From assembly GCF_031755915.1 (NCBI RefSeq), contig NC_083382.1, forward strand, positions 29,054,001 to 29,118,000: a stretch of DNA of 64,000 bases, given 5' to 3'. The DNA comes from Ziziphus jujuba (lineage: Eukaryota > Streptophyta > Magnoliopsida > Rosales > Rhamnaceae). Below, in pieces: positions 1-13,591 of the stretch. Under the pieces are notes generated by a model. That model saw nothing but the letters and a program-made list of their open reading frames with translations, did not search any database and was not told the DNA's origin. Numbering within the stretch: the first letter of the stretch is position 1; the number at the start of each line of letters is the position of its first letter. A program made the position numbers and the translations under genes.

Positions 1-3000
1 AGATTGTTGACTGTAAATTGGTTTCAGATAGCGATAAGTATAACAGTAAAGAGGCACCATGATTTCCATATTATTATCTCAGCCAACTAGAAAAGAAAAG
101 GGATTTACATACTATTTATCTGGTTTCATTTCATCAACGTTTTTATTTTCCCGGCCCACACATCTACAATATGTACAACTTGAAATATCACTGTGACAAA
201 GTTTCAATTCAAAATCAATATACATGATAAATAATGTTTGCTAAGCCATCATCCGATCTTCCTGAGGTTTCAAAATTTAGCACTTATCATCACCACAGCA
301 CTTTAATGTATATTATAAAATTTTGTTTTATTTTATTTTTAACTAAATTGACTTTATAAAAAAATTGTTTTACCCTTATATAAGTGGAAATAAATATAGT
401 AATTAAATTAATATTTGTCACTTTTTCATTGTCACATAAAATCCAAATCAATATGAATTTCAAATACTTCAGTAATTAATCTTTTATCTTTTTTTTTAAT
501 TATGTATTACAAATGAAGTAAAAAAAAAAAAAAATGCAAACCAAGGTAAACTTCAAATATTTGACCAAGGGCAAACAAACTTTTTATTAGTTAATTTAGC
601 TAGAAAGCAAAATTGTTAACATATATTAATGTTTGAGATAATAAGTGATGAATTTTAAATTCTCAAGGGGGTGGATGATATTGTAGCAAATTTTAAAGGG
701 TCAGTGAAATTTTCCTTCATAATAATATGTCTTTTGGGAGGCAAATTAATAGCAAAACCATTATTTTCTATTTTGGATTTGAGCTGCCCATCCCAAATAA
801 AACATATATATGCATAATGAAAAAAGAAAAAGAAAAAAGTATAATCATATAACAGAAATACATAAATTATCTGATCCTAAAAGCTATTTATATATTCTTC
901 AAAATTATCTAGGTTCACTATATTAAGGAAATATATGTACATATAATTTTATTATACTGTACTTATAATTATATGTTATAATTGACTTTATTAAGTTATA
1001 TCTACGTATAACTGAAGTTATATGCATATATGACTGAATAAAACCTATAATAACGTGTACATACAAATCATATAGCGGATGTATATATATAGGTATGATA
1101 TATATAAAGTACAAATATATACCTATACCTAATAACTGAAAAAAAAAAAAAAAGAAGGTACAAATATTATTATTTGTAAATATCTTGTTTAATTAATACC
1201 AAACTAATTAGTATGGTATTATATTGTTTGATCAAGCTACCACAACTATATAGAGACACCTTTAGCTACATTCCGCTCAAAATAATCTCCTTAAAGATTG
1301 ATGCAACTATATAGATACTAAACTGTTCCTGTAAAGACAATTTTGTAAAGCCACCGTTTACTCATACCATAATACAAAGAGTTCAAATCTCCATAACCTC
1401 AATTAAAAAAAAAAAAAAAAACTGTATATACTAAATTAAGTTTTTTTTTTTTTTTTTCCCCTAGACTTTAAATGATTTTAATTCATTGCTTTATGATTCC
1501 TCCTGGTTAGCACCTTCGAGAGTGTTTATATATTAGAATTATATCAATGGTGATATTCAGATCTAGTTCCACATTTGAATTACCAGTAAATAGATGATAT
1601 TAAAGTATGAGATTCTAATTCCCCTACTACATCACACTTAGATATTACTATAATATATATAAGTAGTTTTAAATTATTATTAAGTTTTAAAATTTAGGAT
1701 ATTAGAATGCGAATTTGTTATGCATTTTAAACTATGCCTAACAAGTAGCATTTCATTTTAAATATATATTTAAGTTCCTGTAAAACGCACCTTAACTAGC
1801 TAAACATTTCCCTAATATGACGCCAGAGGAAAAGTTTCCAAAGGATACTAGTAGCTAAGAAGAAGAATTCAAGCTAATCCAAATGAGATTCTCATCATGA
1901 TACCAAATGATATGGGCCTCCATTAATTAATTAACACAAATAAGGTCAGACGGTGGATAAAGCTCGCACATCTGGAGAGTTTTCTACTTGATCTTTTTTC
2001 TCTCCTTCTATTCTCATCTTGGTGAAGGACCACATACTGTATATATAGCTTTTGACCTGGTTCCACTTTTTAAGCTAGCTGGAGGTCCTTTAACATCAAC
2101 CCCCTAGAGCTTTCGAGTCCCAACCTGCGATTCTTTCCTTGCATTATCTTATTGGATCTTGTGCAACCTTGACATTACTCTTACATACTCTCTTTGATCA
2201 TATATATGTTTCACTTTCTAAAGCTTGTCTTTTCTTCTGTATACGTTTATTTCTCTCATAACACCCTGCAATTTTCTAGTATTGATCCTTTCATTTACTG
2301 TTTGAGTCATATATGTCCAGAACAAAGGAAATGAGATGCACTTGTCAATGGCGTTTCTTACTTTTTTCTAGTTTTTGTTTAAGTTTTTATGCCATATATA
2401 TATATATATATATATACATACATCATAAAGAGAGAGAGTGACCAGAGAAATGAAGTATGTAAAGAAATGAGTTTGTGCACTGCATCTGTTTTTAAGAACA
2501 AATTAGTGTATGGATTTGGAACTATAGCTAACATTATGCCATGTCATATGACAAAAATATATATACATATTCAATCCTGCTATAATGGGCTTGCACACCC
2601 ACATTATAATGAGTATGCACACTTCTAATTACATATAATTTATTTGGTATTTATATTGAAATAATATGTAATAAATGGTCCATTATATGTAATAAGTTGG
2701 TGTGCAAGCTTAGGGATTAGTAATGATTCACCATAGTATCAAAGTTGAAAATTCTAAGTATCTTAGGTTCCAAACCAAACAACTTTATCTAAAATTTCAA
2801 AAACATATACAAAGACCAAAAGAACACCAATTCTAAATGTGAGGGGAGAGGGCTTAAGATTACAGGTAATTAGCAAAAAAATATGTTATATATATATATA
2901 TATATGTGCGTGTGTGTGTGTGTGTGTGTGTGTGGGTGTGTGTGTGTGCTTGTATATAACTTGTAGGAAATAGATTAAAAATTGAAATATTTTCCATATC

Positions 3001-3755
3001 AATTTTGAATGATGTAATGTAAACTACCAATTAAAATATTTTCCGTATCAATTTTGAAAGGTATAATGTAAACTACCACGTGAATGTACCACTGTCAACT
3101 TTATTTTCACATCAATCATTCAATGAACAACATAAATGACCATGACCATATAGTATTAGATAACATATCCTGTCATTAGTAAACAAAAGATTAATTGGTA
3201 TATGTTGAAAAAAACTAAATTTCCATATTTAGCATCAAATTTTTTACTCTTGGGTGTTTAACAAAATTATTTTTTCTGCATACATAATTGAACCTTTCAC
3301 CGTGGCACTTGTTTGAACGAACATGCATGCACATCATGGACAATAATTAATATATAAGATGACTTTTCAGCAGTTTCAAACTATTCACTTTCCACATAAA
3401 AAGCATCAAATTAAATGCGCCTAATAATTAATATTTGTTTGAAATTTCCACTTTATTAGTTATACTTTCAAAATTAATGGACAGGGAAACCAGCACACAC
3501 TGTTGAAGCAAATTTAACTAGCAAACCAAAACATATAAGAATCGTAACCAAATAGAAGCTAGATTGAATGCATCCCAGCTGGCACATAAAAGGTAGAAAA
3601 TATATATAACATTCCAAACAATTTTTAGTACCTTTCCCTGATCTCTCACGCAAACAAAAGATCCTGATGTCACCCATTATTTCTTGAAAAGGAAGAGCCT
3701 ATATGGAAACTTTTGCTATGAAAATCCTTCGGATAGCTTTTTTATGTAACAGTGA
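1..3755. other. AT-rich non-coding region downstream of the TCP gene
   Basis: No coding region is convincing here; the open stretches are short and built from TA-rich sequence. It contains several poly-A/T runs (about 520-535, 1139-1152, 1404-1420, 1441-1457), (TA)n at 2395-2415 and a TA/TG microsatellite at 2888-2949. The last few hundred bases before 3755 should include the 3' UTR of the minus-strand TCP gene, but no poly-A signal can be assigned with confidence. Confidence 0.6.
2888..2949. repeat. Compound (TA)n-(TG)n microsatellite
   Basis: A run of TA dinucleotides passes directly into about twenty TG dinucleotides with a few interruptions. Alternating purine-pyrimidine tracts of this kind are length-variable and could serve as a polymorphic marker. 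Confidence 0.9.
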
Positions 3756-4877
3756 TCACTTAGAAGAAAACTCCCTGGATTTATTTGGTTGAGTACTCCC
3801 ACTGCTGTTTGGAGAATGAACAAGCTTAGAATTCACACTGAAATGGAAAGGTCTCATAGACTGGCAATTAGGGTATATAGGAGTAGTAGTAGCAGTATCA
3901 GTAGTACTAGTTGAGCTCAACATTTGAAAATGGCTCACCACTTGTCTTGCATCAATCTCCCCAGAAGCCGCGGCAGCACTGTTTGAATTAGGAAAATAGG
4001 GCTGAGTAATCCCGGTCGGTGGAGGGCAAACCAAAAACTGAGACCCGGTTGACAGAGACAGCGTGGACGGTGCCGACATTATGTTCAAGTTATGGAGATG
4101 ATCTGCTTGGCTAGGTGGTGTGAACCCATGGCCTCCTAAATGCGGCGGTGGTACTAGATAGTTTGAAGAAGAAGGGTCCCAATGGTAACCATATGGCGCC
4201 GCATTGTTCAGCAAACCTGGCAAGAAAGGATGGTTACCGGTTCTTTGTAGCAGATTGTTTTGATCGTTGTTTTGTTCCGCTTTATCTCTCTCATTATTAT
4301 TAGCCATTTCTCTTGCAACCACTACTTCTTTTGACCTTGCCCTCCAAAGAGCATCTGAATTCCAAAAATTATTTGATCTTGGTAATCTGCTTGAACCTTC
4401 CCAGCCTACCATGTTCCTAAAACCTTCTTGTTCTTCATTGGTTTGCATAGTAGTGCCGCCTGCTTCGCGGGAAGTGAGAAGGGATTGGTGGTGATTTAGG
4501 CCAATGTTCCCGGGTGGTACAGGCAATGGAGGGAGTTCATCAATTTCTTGCTTAGCAGCATTTAGCAACCAGTCAACTACCTTGCTTGGTTGGTTAAGAC
4601 CAAGCCTGTCTTGAAGGTCATACAATTGAATAGCGGTTGGAACGGAAAGCCTTACTCTTCTGTCTCTTAATCCTCTGATGGTGCAGACTTTGCTGTGTCT
4701 ATCTTTTCCTCCGAAAGCACGAGAGACTCTAACAATTCTTGGATCCTTCAACCTTAACCATGGAGTTGAATTTGATAAAGCTTTTGTGACTTTGCCATGA
4801 TGATCAGTACGAGTTGAATTGCCTGCTTCTTCTCTTGGTTGGAGATTATCTCCTTCTTTGGAAGTACTTGTAATCAT
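3756..4877 (-). CDS. CIN-class TCP transcription factor (TCP5/13/17-like)
   Basis: This uninterrupted single-exon coding region encodes 373 residues. The TCP basic-helix-loop-helix domain spans roughly residues 55-113. Its basic region contains [20 protein letters not shown], followed by two amphipathic helices with the [18 protein letters not shown] signature of class II (CIN) TCPs. An ELPPLP stretch follows the domain. The rest is low-complexity (Asn-, Ser- and Thr-rich), as is usual in the family. Class II TCPs bind GTGGNCC-type DNA sites as dimers in the nucleus and, in the TCP5/13/17 group, restrain cell proliferation in leaf and petal margins. No miR319 target-like site was noticed, as expected for this subgroup rather than the TCP2/3/4/10/24 group. 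The ATG chosen is the first in frame and follows a GA-rich leader. Codon use and length fit a functional gene, the only one in the window. The exact orthologue (TCP5, 13 or 17) cannot be assigned by eye. Confidence 0.93.
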   Translation of the reverse strand: MITSTSKEGDNLQPREEAGNSTRTDHHGKVTKALSNSTPWLRLKDPRIVRVSRAFGGKDRHSKVCTIRGLRDRRVRLSVPTAIQLYDLQDRLGLNQPSKVVDWLLNAAKQEIDELPPLPVPPGNIGLNHHQSLLTSREAGGTTMQTNEEQEGFRNMVGWEGSSRLPRSNNFWNSDALWRARSKEVVVAREMANNNERDKAEQNNDQNNLLQRTGNHPFLPGLLNNAAPYGYHWDPSSSNYLVPPPHLGGHGFTPPSQADHLHNLNIMSAPSTLSLSTGSQFLVCPPPTGITQPYFPNSNSAAAASGEIDARQVVSHFQMLSSTSTTDTATTTPIYPNCQSMRPFHFSVNSKLVHSPNSSGSTQPNKSREFSSK

Positions 4878-5048
4878 CTTATGTCACTCATCATTGGTTA
4901 TAAACCAAGTAGAGAGAGAGAGAAGTGTAAAGTGTTTTGGGGGTTTTTCTATGTTGCCCTTTCTAATACTCTTTCTTTTCTCAAATAAACTCCACTGCAA
5001 TGATGCTTTCTCCTTGTAATTTGTTGTGATTTGCTGCTTTCCCAGACC
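4878..5048 (-). promoter_or_regulatory. Probable 5' leader of the TCP gene with a candidate 5'-UTR splice acceptor
   Basis: Upstream of the ATG lies a (GA)n-containing leader (CT/GA run at about 4911-4923). On the minus strand a pyrimidine-rich tract ending in TTTTCAG occurs just before 5048 and fits a 3' splice site, so the leader may be spliced to a more distal 5' exon, for example near 5750-5900. This is inference from motif fit only. Confidence 0.35.
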
Positions 5049-8000
5049 CTGAAAAGGAATAAAAGAATGAAAATTTATATGAAATATAAATAAAATCAAA
5101 GAGCTTCTGTTATGGAGTAGAGGATGCTTTGATTTGCCTAATGAAATTTGTATAAAAGTAGATCTCATATCCCAAAATAATTTAATCGAAAGAGAAAAAA
5201 TGGATTTACTTCCGAACGATACTCGGAAAATTCACATGATTATTTCATGCAGAAATTTAGTTTAAAGAAGCCTGAAAGAAAGAAGAATCAACAAGGTATT
5301 AGAAATGTTTCCCTATCTCATATATCGATTGTAAGAATTAGTTAAATTTTGACTATGCACTCACTCTTAGTTCTCTCTACACGGCAAATTCACATCATAG
5401 TAAGCTATAAATACTGAAGGGAAACAACAATTATACATATATATATATATATATATATTTATATCATCCATATATATAATTCAAAGTTAATTTCATCATC
5501 GTATGAAGTATATAATAGTATAGAAATATAAAGAAGCCGAAGAAATTAATATATATATATATATATATATACATATATGTAAAATTACATATATTAGCTC
5601 TGTAATTAATAGCCATATAGGAAGGGATCTAGGCGTTCACAGCTAGGAGATAATATATTTCAAAAATATCTAAAACAAATTAAAAAAAAAAACAAAATAA
5701 TCTTACATGAACGATAAACAGATTTCATCAGCTTTGTTTTTTTTATCAGTGCAGTGTAAAAGGTATTGCGGCTGATCGACTTAGAGCAGAGAGAACAGTA
5801 TAGGGTTTTTTGCTTCGGCATTCCATCATTGAATGTGGACCTTCTATATTTGGTACAAACGAACTCACCCTAGCTTGGCTAGCTTCGTAATGGGTTTTTC
5901 TTCTTCTTCTCTTTTTTCTTTTTTTTTTTCCTTTTTTATTCAAAGTTTTTATTTCTTTTTTATTTATTTATTTTTTTGGGTGAAGAATAAACTGGTGTTT
6001 GAAGAAGTTAGCTGGGGTAGAGAAAAGGAAGATGCCGGAATTCAACCGACCATGCTCCACAGAAAGCTAAAGCAATGGTGGATACACATCCACGTGGCAC
6101 ATCTCGCTATCGGTTCAAATAAATGTGCTTGTCCAAGTCTTATCATTTTTTTTTTTTTTCTTTCTCACACAGCACGCATTATAAGCAATCATTGTCTTGA
6201 CTAATAATTATTCATTAACTTCTAACCTTAAACTACTTCAATCTCCTAAGCAAGCTATATCATTATGAACACAATTTTATTAATATTAAAATACCCCTTA
6301 ATCTTGGTCGGAGTACAAAACATGATTTAATTAATAAGTTAAACTGCTTATTAATTAAGGAATTTTTTGTAATTATATAAAATTTCAACTGGGGACCACG
6401 CATATGCTCTTGCAGCAAAATTTGAAAAGTTGTGAGGTATGCTTTATTGACAATATCAAAAGGGTTTTTCCTACTGAATCCTTATCACATGGGGCACTAC
6501 GTACTACCAAGGATTTGAAGATTAATTTTCATGCGATCAACACTAAAGCTCGATAGTTGAAGTTAAATTTGCATTAATTTACTATAATATGTAGGGTTAA
6601 TATCATTGTCTATACTTCTCAAACCATGATAAATTTATTAATTGCCTCTAATTATTATAGATTTTTTTTTCACTTTGCCTTCCAAAATTATTGTTTTTGT
6701 ATTTTTTTACTAATTATGCAATTTTTCTTTGATAAATTTGTTCAAATTAGCCATACGCATTGTACAAGAACATGATAAGATTGTTTTAAATAAAGTTACA
6801 TAATTTGTGTATAATTAATTTCATCAAAATCAATCGTAAAAAATGCTTGATTGGACTAAAATGGTACAAAAACATTAGTTTAGGAGGCAAAGTTAGGAAA
6901 TTGATAGTTTAGTAGGGAAAGTAAAAACATGCCATAGTTTTGAAAGCAAAATAACATTAAATTATTATGTATGATTTCATGACACTTTAGTTAATTATTT
7001 TAATTCTTAAATATTAGATCAATAATCAACTTTGATAATATGATATAGAGAATAAGATCATAATTTCTTGTCCTTACAGAAATATTCTAACGATGTCATT
7101 GATTACTTGGATAATGATTTTGGTTTCGAATATCTCCACCTAGTATTAAAAAAATAGTAATAAATAAATATATAAATTCTCTATCCAAATTGTGTACAAT
7201 ACCAAAATTTTTCCGAGGAGGCTAAAGGTTTAATGGAGTGAAATTTTAGTTAGATTTGTCTATTCAGTGAGGCATATAAAAGTTGTGGTGTATAGTGGAA
7301 GAGCAATGTCATGTTGAAGTGTATGATAGCTACTTCATATAATGAGAAGCTACCTTATAGGTGAGGGACCAAGGTATTCTTCTTTTATGTACAACCACGC
7401 TGAGTAGGAGTAGGACCACACTACTTTCCTGCAGAGAGATATGCATGGATCTAATTCAAGACTTGCGGACCTAATTACTGACAATCCTCCATCGTAATGG
7501 AATCACTCTTTTCAAAAACTAACTCATTAAAAACAAAAATAAGATATATAGAGAGAGTCGTATCCAAATTTTTCTTTTCTCGTCTAACTCCTCATGAGTA
7601 ATAATTAGGTATTAAGCTTTATACAGAGATATCTATAGCTGCCGTTTCTTTACATTGACTTTGGCTTCTTATTGCTGCACTAACAAGAAATCTCATCAGA
7701 AAAGCTTCCTTATTTTTCTTGTTGGGTTTTCTTAAGAAATCCTATAAAGGCAAGCAAAATTCTTTAAGACTACTAGTTAGGTAGTATTTTTGGCAACAAG
7801 AAGAGTATATATATATATATATAAATTGTGGAGAGAAAATCTTGTCCATGGATTTGAAGAAGTTTATTCAAGTTGTAGAAGAAAAAGAGTGGTTATAATT
7901 AATTACCATACATTGTATGATCGTCTTTGGCTCTAAAATTCTGCCTTTCCAGCGGAGTGAAGATAGACTAGTACTTCACCATTCACATTTTTTTTATTGT

Positions 8001-8693
8001 TAATTCATGAATATTTTCTTTGTTTCTCAAGAATTTATGCAAATATGAAAAAACAAGGTGAACAGAATCGTCTAATCTGTTATGAAATTAAGGATAGATT
8101 TACCAGAAAAAATGCACCCTTTAGAAATATGTTTTTGTTACTTTAATGAGCAAGAATAAAAAAGGGTAATAATTAGTAAGATTGCTTATGATTATGATGT
8201 TGGTGCACTTGTCCATCCATCCGATACAAATCTCTCTCTATGGAAGATAGCATGAAACCGACCAACAGACCAAATAATCCCCAAATTTAACTGAAGATGC
8301 TAGAATAAAAACTACGTGAAACAAAATCGATTACTATATCTACTGATGAAGAAGTTTCAGAATCATGAGATTACCAGGTTTCAGACCCACAAACCCAAAA
8401 AAAAAAAAAAAGACCCAAAAACAAAGTAGCTCCTTATCCAGACTTTTCAAGCAGAGCTATCTTTTTCCTCTTAAAATTTTATGTTTGGAAAAGATAAGAA
8501 TAAGGTAAGTGGGAAAAAAATTAAAAATAAAAAAAAGGGGAAAATAAAAGGGAGTGACCTAAGAAGTCCTAGTGACCTACCACTCATTGTTTCAGGAAAG
8601 AAAGGATAGATAGAAAAAGGAAGTATTCATGCAAGTAGCAGAAGGTTTTCTCTGTTGTTGTAATTCAATGCTTAATTGTATTGACACATCCAC

Positions 8694-8717
8694 CGAGAGA
8701 GAGAGAGAGAGAGAGAG
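8694..8717. repeat. (GA)n microsatellite
   Basis: About twelve GA dinucleotides in a row. GA repeats are common in plant promoters and leaders; nothing ties this one to a gene. Confidence 0.9.
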
Positions 8718-8861
8718 GTGTTTCACTGGTTTGTTTGCCTGTCAAGAAAGAGATGACAGAGGAGGAGAGAAAAGTTTAGGGTTTTGCATCATCAGTGTCC
8801 AGAGAGTACTATAAACAAGCAGTTGGCGGGCATCTCAAGGGAGGGCACAGTGAGGTTCACC

Positions 8862-8881
8862 CCCACACACACACACACACA
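8862..8881. repeat. (CA)n microsatellite
   Basis: About ten AC dinucleotides directly follow a short C run. Confidence 0.85.
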
Positions 8882-10390
8882 AACACATACTGTTTTGATA
8901 GAGTGGCCCAATTAAATGGTCCCCAGATTCCAGACACTAGACTTTGGTCAGCTTCCGATTAATCACCCTCACATTTCTGAATGCTTTAGCAGCTTACTGT
9001 ACCCACCTCTTCCGTATATTAAAATTGGCCCCCACCCCCACTTTTCTTTTTTCCTTTATTTATTTATTTTTTATTCTGACATGTCAACTTATAATTTATG
9101 AGGATCTTCTTTCTCTTTCTCTTTCTCTTCCTCTTGATGGGTTTCGATTGTGTTTCGGTATTATTTAACTATAATTGTTTCTATATACAATATTACCTAC
9201 GCTCCTGAGCTTATTTACCCTCCAGGATTGAATTCCAGATAAGATAATATAATATTGCATACAAATAAGAAAAATTAACTAACTAAAACCAAGTCAATTA
9301 TGTATCACTACTGTACTATATATATATATCTAGAACTATACACCAACATTTCCCAGTTAATCACCTGAACCTGACACTGGTCCTCGGGATTGAAGTTGAG
9401 AAATTGCATAAGGACATCAGAAATCGTCTTTCTTATGCCCCCACCTCCCCACATCCCCAAAATAAATAGATGAAAATCAGTGGAAAATGGAATCCTCTCT
9501 CTATAAATTTTTATTCATATTCAACCTCTGGTTCAAAAGCAGGAGAACCAAAGATGAAAAAAGGAAAAAAAAAAAAAAAGTTACCTAAATTATCTGATCC
9601 ATATGTTCGGAATATGCACGATTGAAAGCTTTACAAATCACTTTGTCAAAAAAAAAAAAAAGAAAAGAAAAGAAAATAAAAATGGCTTTACAAATCACGA
9701 AACTAATCGACTGATCCATACATGATCGTTGGCTAAAACATATTTAAGATATAGAGAATACCCAAATGCTTTTATTATTTTCAATAAATATATTCAATAA
9801 TATTAATATTGTTGGGGGCACCAAGTTGTTCAGCAACTTGTGTACAAATAATGTGACAAAATTAAAATATCATTATTTTATTTGCTTATATTTGATTATA
9901 CTTGTCATTTTTCTTTTTCTTTTTTTTTTAATGTTTGAGTTATAATCCATTAATACATCTTTAAAGCCAATATACATATTTTAAGAACTTTAAATTCAAC
10001 ATTTAAGCACTGCTATTTAAGAACTGATAATAAAAGTCCTGCGTATGTGTATACTTTCTCTTAATATATAGAATTAATTTCTGTTTAGACTGTGTTCGGA
10101 AAAAAAGAAGGTTCATCATTTGTTCACCACACGTACGGAACTTACATGTCAGCTGAAATTTCAGTTCTTTACAATGAAAATTACTTTGATTTAAGGTCAC
10201 TAATTTTATTACTTAGCTGTTAATAGGTTGCATTCAAGCCTTTCACTACAGAACGAAAAGTGAAAATTGCCTTCAGGCTTATCTTATAGCAGAAACGATT
10301 CAAATAAATTTTTTTTTTTTTGGGGACCTCAATGGTTCAAATACAAATTCACGATAAGCTTTAGAACCCACCCAACCTTCCCTCACCACC

Positions 10391-10433
10391 AATAAATAAA
10401 TAAATAAATAAATAAATAAAAAATAAATAAAAC
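10391..10433. repeat. (AATA)n tetranucleotide microsatellite
   Basis: Around eight to ten AAAT-type units occur in tandem, with one interruption near the end. Confidence 0.9.
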
Positions 10434-12231
10434 TCTGTTTTAGTCTCGCAAAGGTAAATAGATTAGCTCGAAAATTGTTTAAGTTGTGAAATTTCCAATG
10501 CGGAATCAGAAGGGATTAGCATTTTCTAACTTTCTCTCCGTCTTCTTGGTTCAGTAGCTACAGTATATGCATTTATCTATCCTCTGCTCACTTTTTAACC
10601 TTCTCTTCTTTCTAGGGTTTGTCTAACAAGAGAAGAGAGAAGGATATTCAACATTTTACCCTTTCGAAATCAATGGATGATCGATGAGTTTCTCTCTGCC
10701 ATTAATTAGCTAGTCATGATGATGATGATAGATTCGTGTAAATTATAAGAGTGATAGTGATAGTAAGCTGCTAGATTGTTGAGTTCTAGGCCGGTGGACC
10801 GCATCCAATAAATTAAAATCAATATATATCACGTTTTTTTGGATCACATCAATTCTACTATGTGTGTATATATATATATGATCTAATTCTGTTTTACCTA
10901 ATTAATTATTAAAATATAAAAAGAAAACTAAAAAAAGAAAAAGAAAAAGGAACAAACAAACTAAAAATTTGAGATTTCAGATCCTAGAGATTGGAATTGA
11001 AATATCCATCTCTCTGTATCCTCTAGCGCAGCACGGTGATATATCCAGCAACAAATCAATATCCAAAACTTTCAAAGAAAGGAAAAAAAAAAATTATTCT
11101 TCAAATGAAAAAAAAGGTACATAGCGGAGCGTGCAATATCATCAAACTATAGCGTAAAGAATTAGATGTTTGGTAGTTTCAGTATAAGTTTGGGATCTAA
11201 CTGTTAAAGCAGCAAAGATAAACATATAAAAGAGCCGACAAAGCCAAGCATATGCGCATGCGCAAAATACTAAAATGTAAGAGAATATAATAAAGTAGAA
11301 GATTGTAACATGACGAAGACATTGCATGCTAAAAGCATGCAGAGTCGATCACATCATGATTAATTCCAATGGCTTTGGCTCTTGGCTAAATAGTTTTTTG
11401 GTGAAATTGCTCTTTAGCTACATATATACTTTGCTAAATCTAATAATATTAAGCAGAAATATTGCTTTTTTTTTTTTTTTTTTTTCTTCTTTCCGGTGAA
11501 TTGGTGCTTATTTGATACCCAACCTGATCATCAACATAATAATATCCTACATACACCTTGGATGTCAAATAAATGTACTACTTAAATTCTGTGTATATAG
11601 GTAGGTACCTATAAATAAAATATTACATATGAGCTAGCTTTGCTATCTCTCACACTCTACTATGAGCATGCATAAATAGAATCCAATGATTTTTTATATG
11701 TATATTAAAAATTTAATATGAAAAAATAAATCATTTTGATAAATTATCATATAATATAATTCATGATCATCACAAATGATAAATAATATTTTTTTATTTG
11801 AAAAAGTTATTACCATTGCCCAATTCATTTTTATTTGCTCCAAGCCAATTGGAAAGAGAAAGAAAGAGCTTTATATATATATATATATATAGTTACAAAT
11901 AAATTAATTACTCATTAGCAACAAATAAATCCCATGCACCATTTTCCATTAATCATCGAAGGATTCTAGCTTTTGCACTTCTTTTTGTGAGATCATTTAC
12001 TACATTCATCTTTATTGGTTTTATCATAAGTAATGATGCTAAATTGGTTGAAGCAGAATTCAGATACAATTATATGTCCAAAAAAGAAAAATCCGGACAA
12101 TAATTAATACAAACAGTCTGAAATTGGTGATGACAAATACTAAGGACTGACTAAGCAGTCGACAAAAGTACTTATTTGGCAAAAACAATTGCAGTAGGCA
12201 GGTGTGAAAAAATTTAAAAAGAGAGAGAAGA

Positions 12232-12253
12232 GGGGGGGGGGGGGGGGGGGGGG
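12232..12253. repeat. 22-base poly-G run
   Basis: An uninterrupted run of 22 G on the plus strand sits in otherwise AT-rich sequence, preceded by a short GA tract. A homopolymer G run this long is rare in plant nuclear DNA and can form intramolecular G-quadruplexes. Its exact length is prone to sequencing error. Confidence 0.9.
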
Positions 12254-13060
12254 TTGTGTTGGGTGTGAAAAAAAGAGAATAAAACAAAAAAGCCATATTG
12301 GAATCTAGTATATATATATATATTGGTAATAGGTCCTCTGAAGCATTTTGAATGGATGCACAGTTTTTCCAATTTTTTTTTTTCTTCTTTGTTTGTACAG
12401 GAGAATTCCTATCGATTATGTGAAAAAAGCCTTAAAAAGTAAACAATAATTTTACTACAGGCAATAATTCTAGTAACTATGACTTGACGAAAGTATAAAA
12501 GGAAATATAAGAGAAAAAAGATCCTCAAGACTGAAATTTCAATTAAAAAAGAAATAAATTAAATACTGAAGACAAATTAAAGAACTTGTCAATTTAATTA
12601 TGGGGAAATATGATTGGCCTCCTCTCATATTCGCTATGATTACAAATAGATTCATCTGAAATTTTTTTATCATTTCATCTATGCACATTAGTTAAAAAGT
12701 TTTGCGGTTTGTCATATCATTAATTAGTGGTACTTAATTTATGTAGTAAATTTTAATTAATATATTTAATTATATTATTTTTATATTAAAATTTTAAAAA
12801 TAAATTTTTTAATGATAATAATTTAAATTTTATCTAGCATATAAATTTAATTTAGGATTATTCATCAATAATGACAGATTTTTTTTTTTTTTTTTTTTAA
12901 GTTAAACGTAACCTTCTCTTTAAAGAATATGATTAACCTCCTCCGTTATTTGCTATAATAACAGATAAATCCTAGTAAAATTGTCTTTCATCAACGTAAG
13001 TCAAAAGTGATGTCCAAGGGTATAATAGATATTTTGCTTCACTTTGTTTTGTCTTAATTA

Positions 13061-13064
<4 letters not shown>

Positions 13065-13100
<36 letters not shown>
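13065..13100. repeat. (GA)n microsatellite
   Basis: About eighteen uninterrupted AG dinucleotides. Confidence 0.92.
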
Positions 13101-13105
<5 letters not shown>

Positions 13106-13591
13106 CTAAGACACATGCACGGTTTCGGAATCCTGGAGGATTGCAATATGAGAGAGATTGAGCATCTTATTAATTTGGCATGAACTTTAAAGTCCATATC
13201 AAAATAATATAAATGAATGAATTTTCTTAGATTCAATCCTTCAATTTTGTATGTAATAATTTATCTTAAAATAGAAGCTTATAAGTTTTTAATCACTTTT
13301 GGTGATAGGTGATAGCAATTTTATGCTTCTAATATTTATAGAAAATTTTCTTTCTGTTGAAGGGTGTAATTTAACAATGCTAAAAAGATGTTGAAATTTG
13401 TGCAACAGCTAATCCATATTTTATGCTCACATTTAACTTAGATTAAAATAAATGTAAGCTTTATTTGTTTCAGTTAATAAAAATTTATCTTTGAAATTCC
13501 ATATGCTTAATATTTTATTTAATACATAATTCCATCTGTATATAAACATATTTTTGTAAAAGAACATGTATTTCTACATTGATATATTACT

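Larger units (their letters stand above)
5049..13590. other. Long AT-rich intergenic region upstream of the TCP gene
   Basis: No protein-coding exon, tRNA or rRNA can be supported. It holds many (TA)n runs (5435-5458, 5551-5571, 7806-7823, 11873-11891), poly-A/T tracts and other microsatellites listed separately. The first kilobase probably includes the TCP promoter and any distal 5'-UTR exon. Some higher-complexity blocks (for example 7200-7500 and 8580-8830) could be regulatory or old transposon remnants, but I recognise none of them. Confidence 0.5.

Noticed and set aside
2389..2628. 79-codon open frame
   Set aside because: It starts in a TA microsatellite, has no homology I can recognise, and lies in AT-rich intergenic DNA.
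4267..5168. Open frames opposite or upstream of the TCP gene
   Set aside because: They are shadows of the TCP coding region and its leader, without protein-like features of their own.
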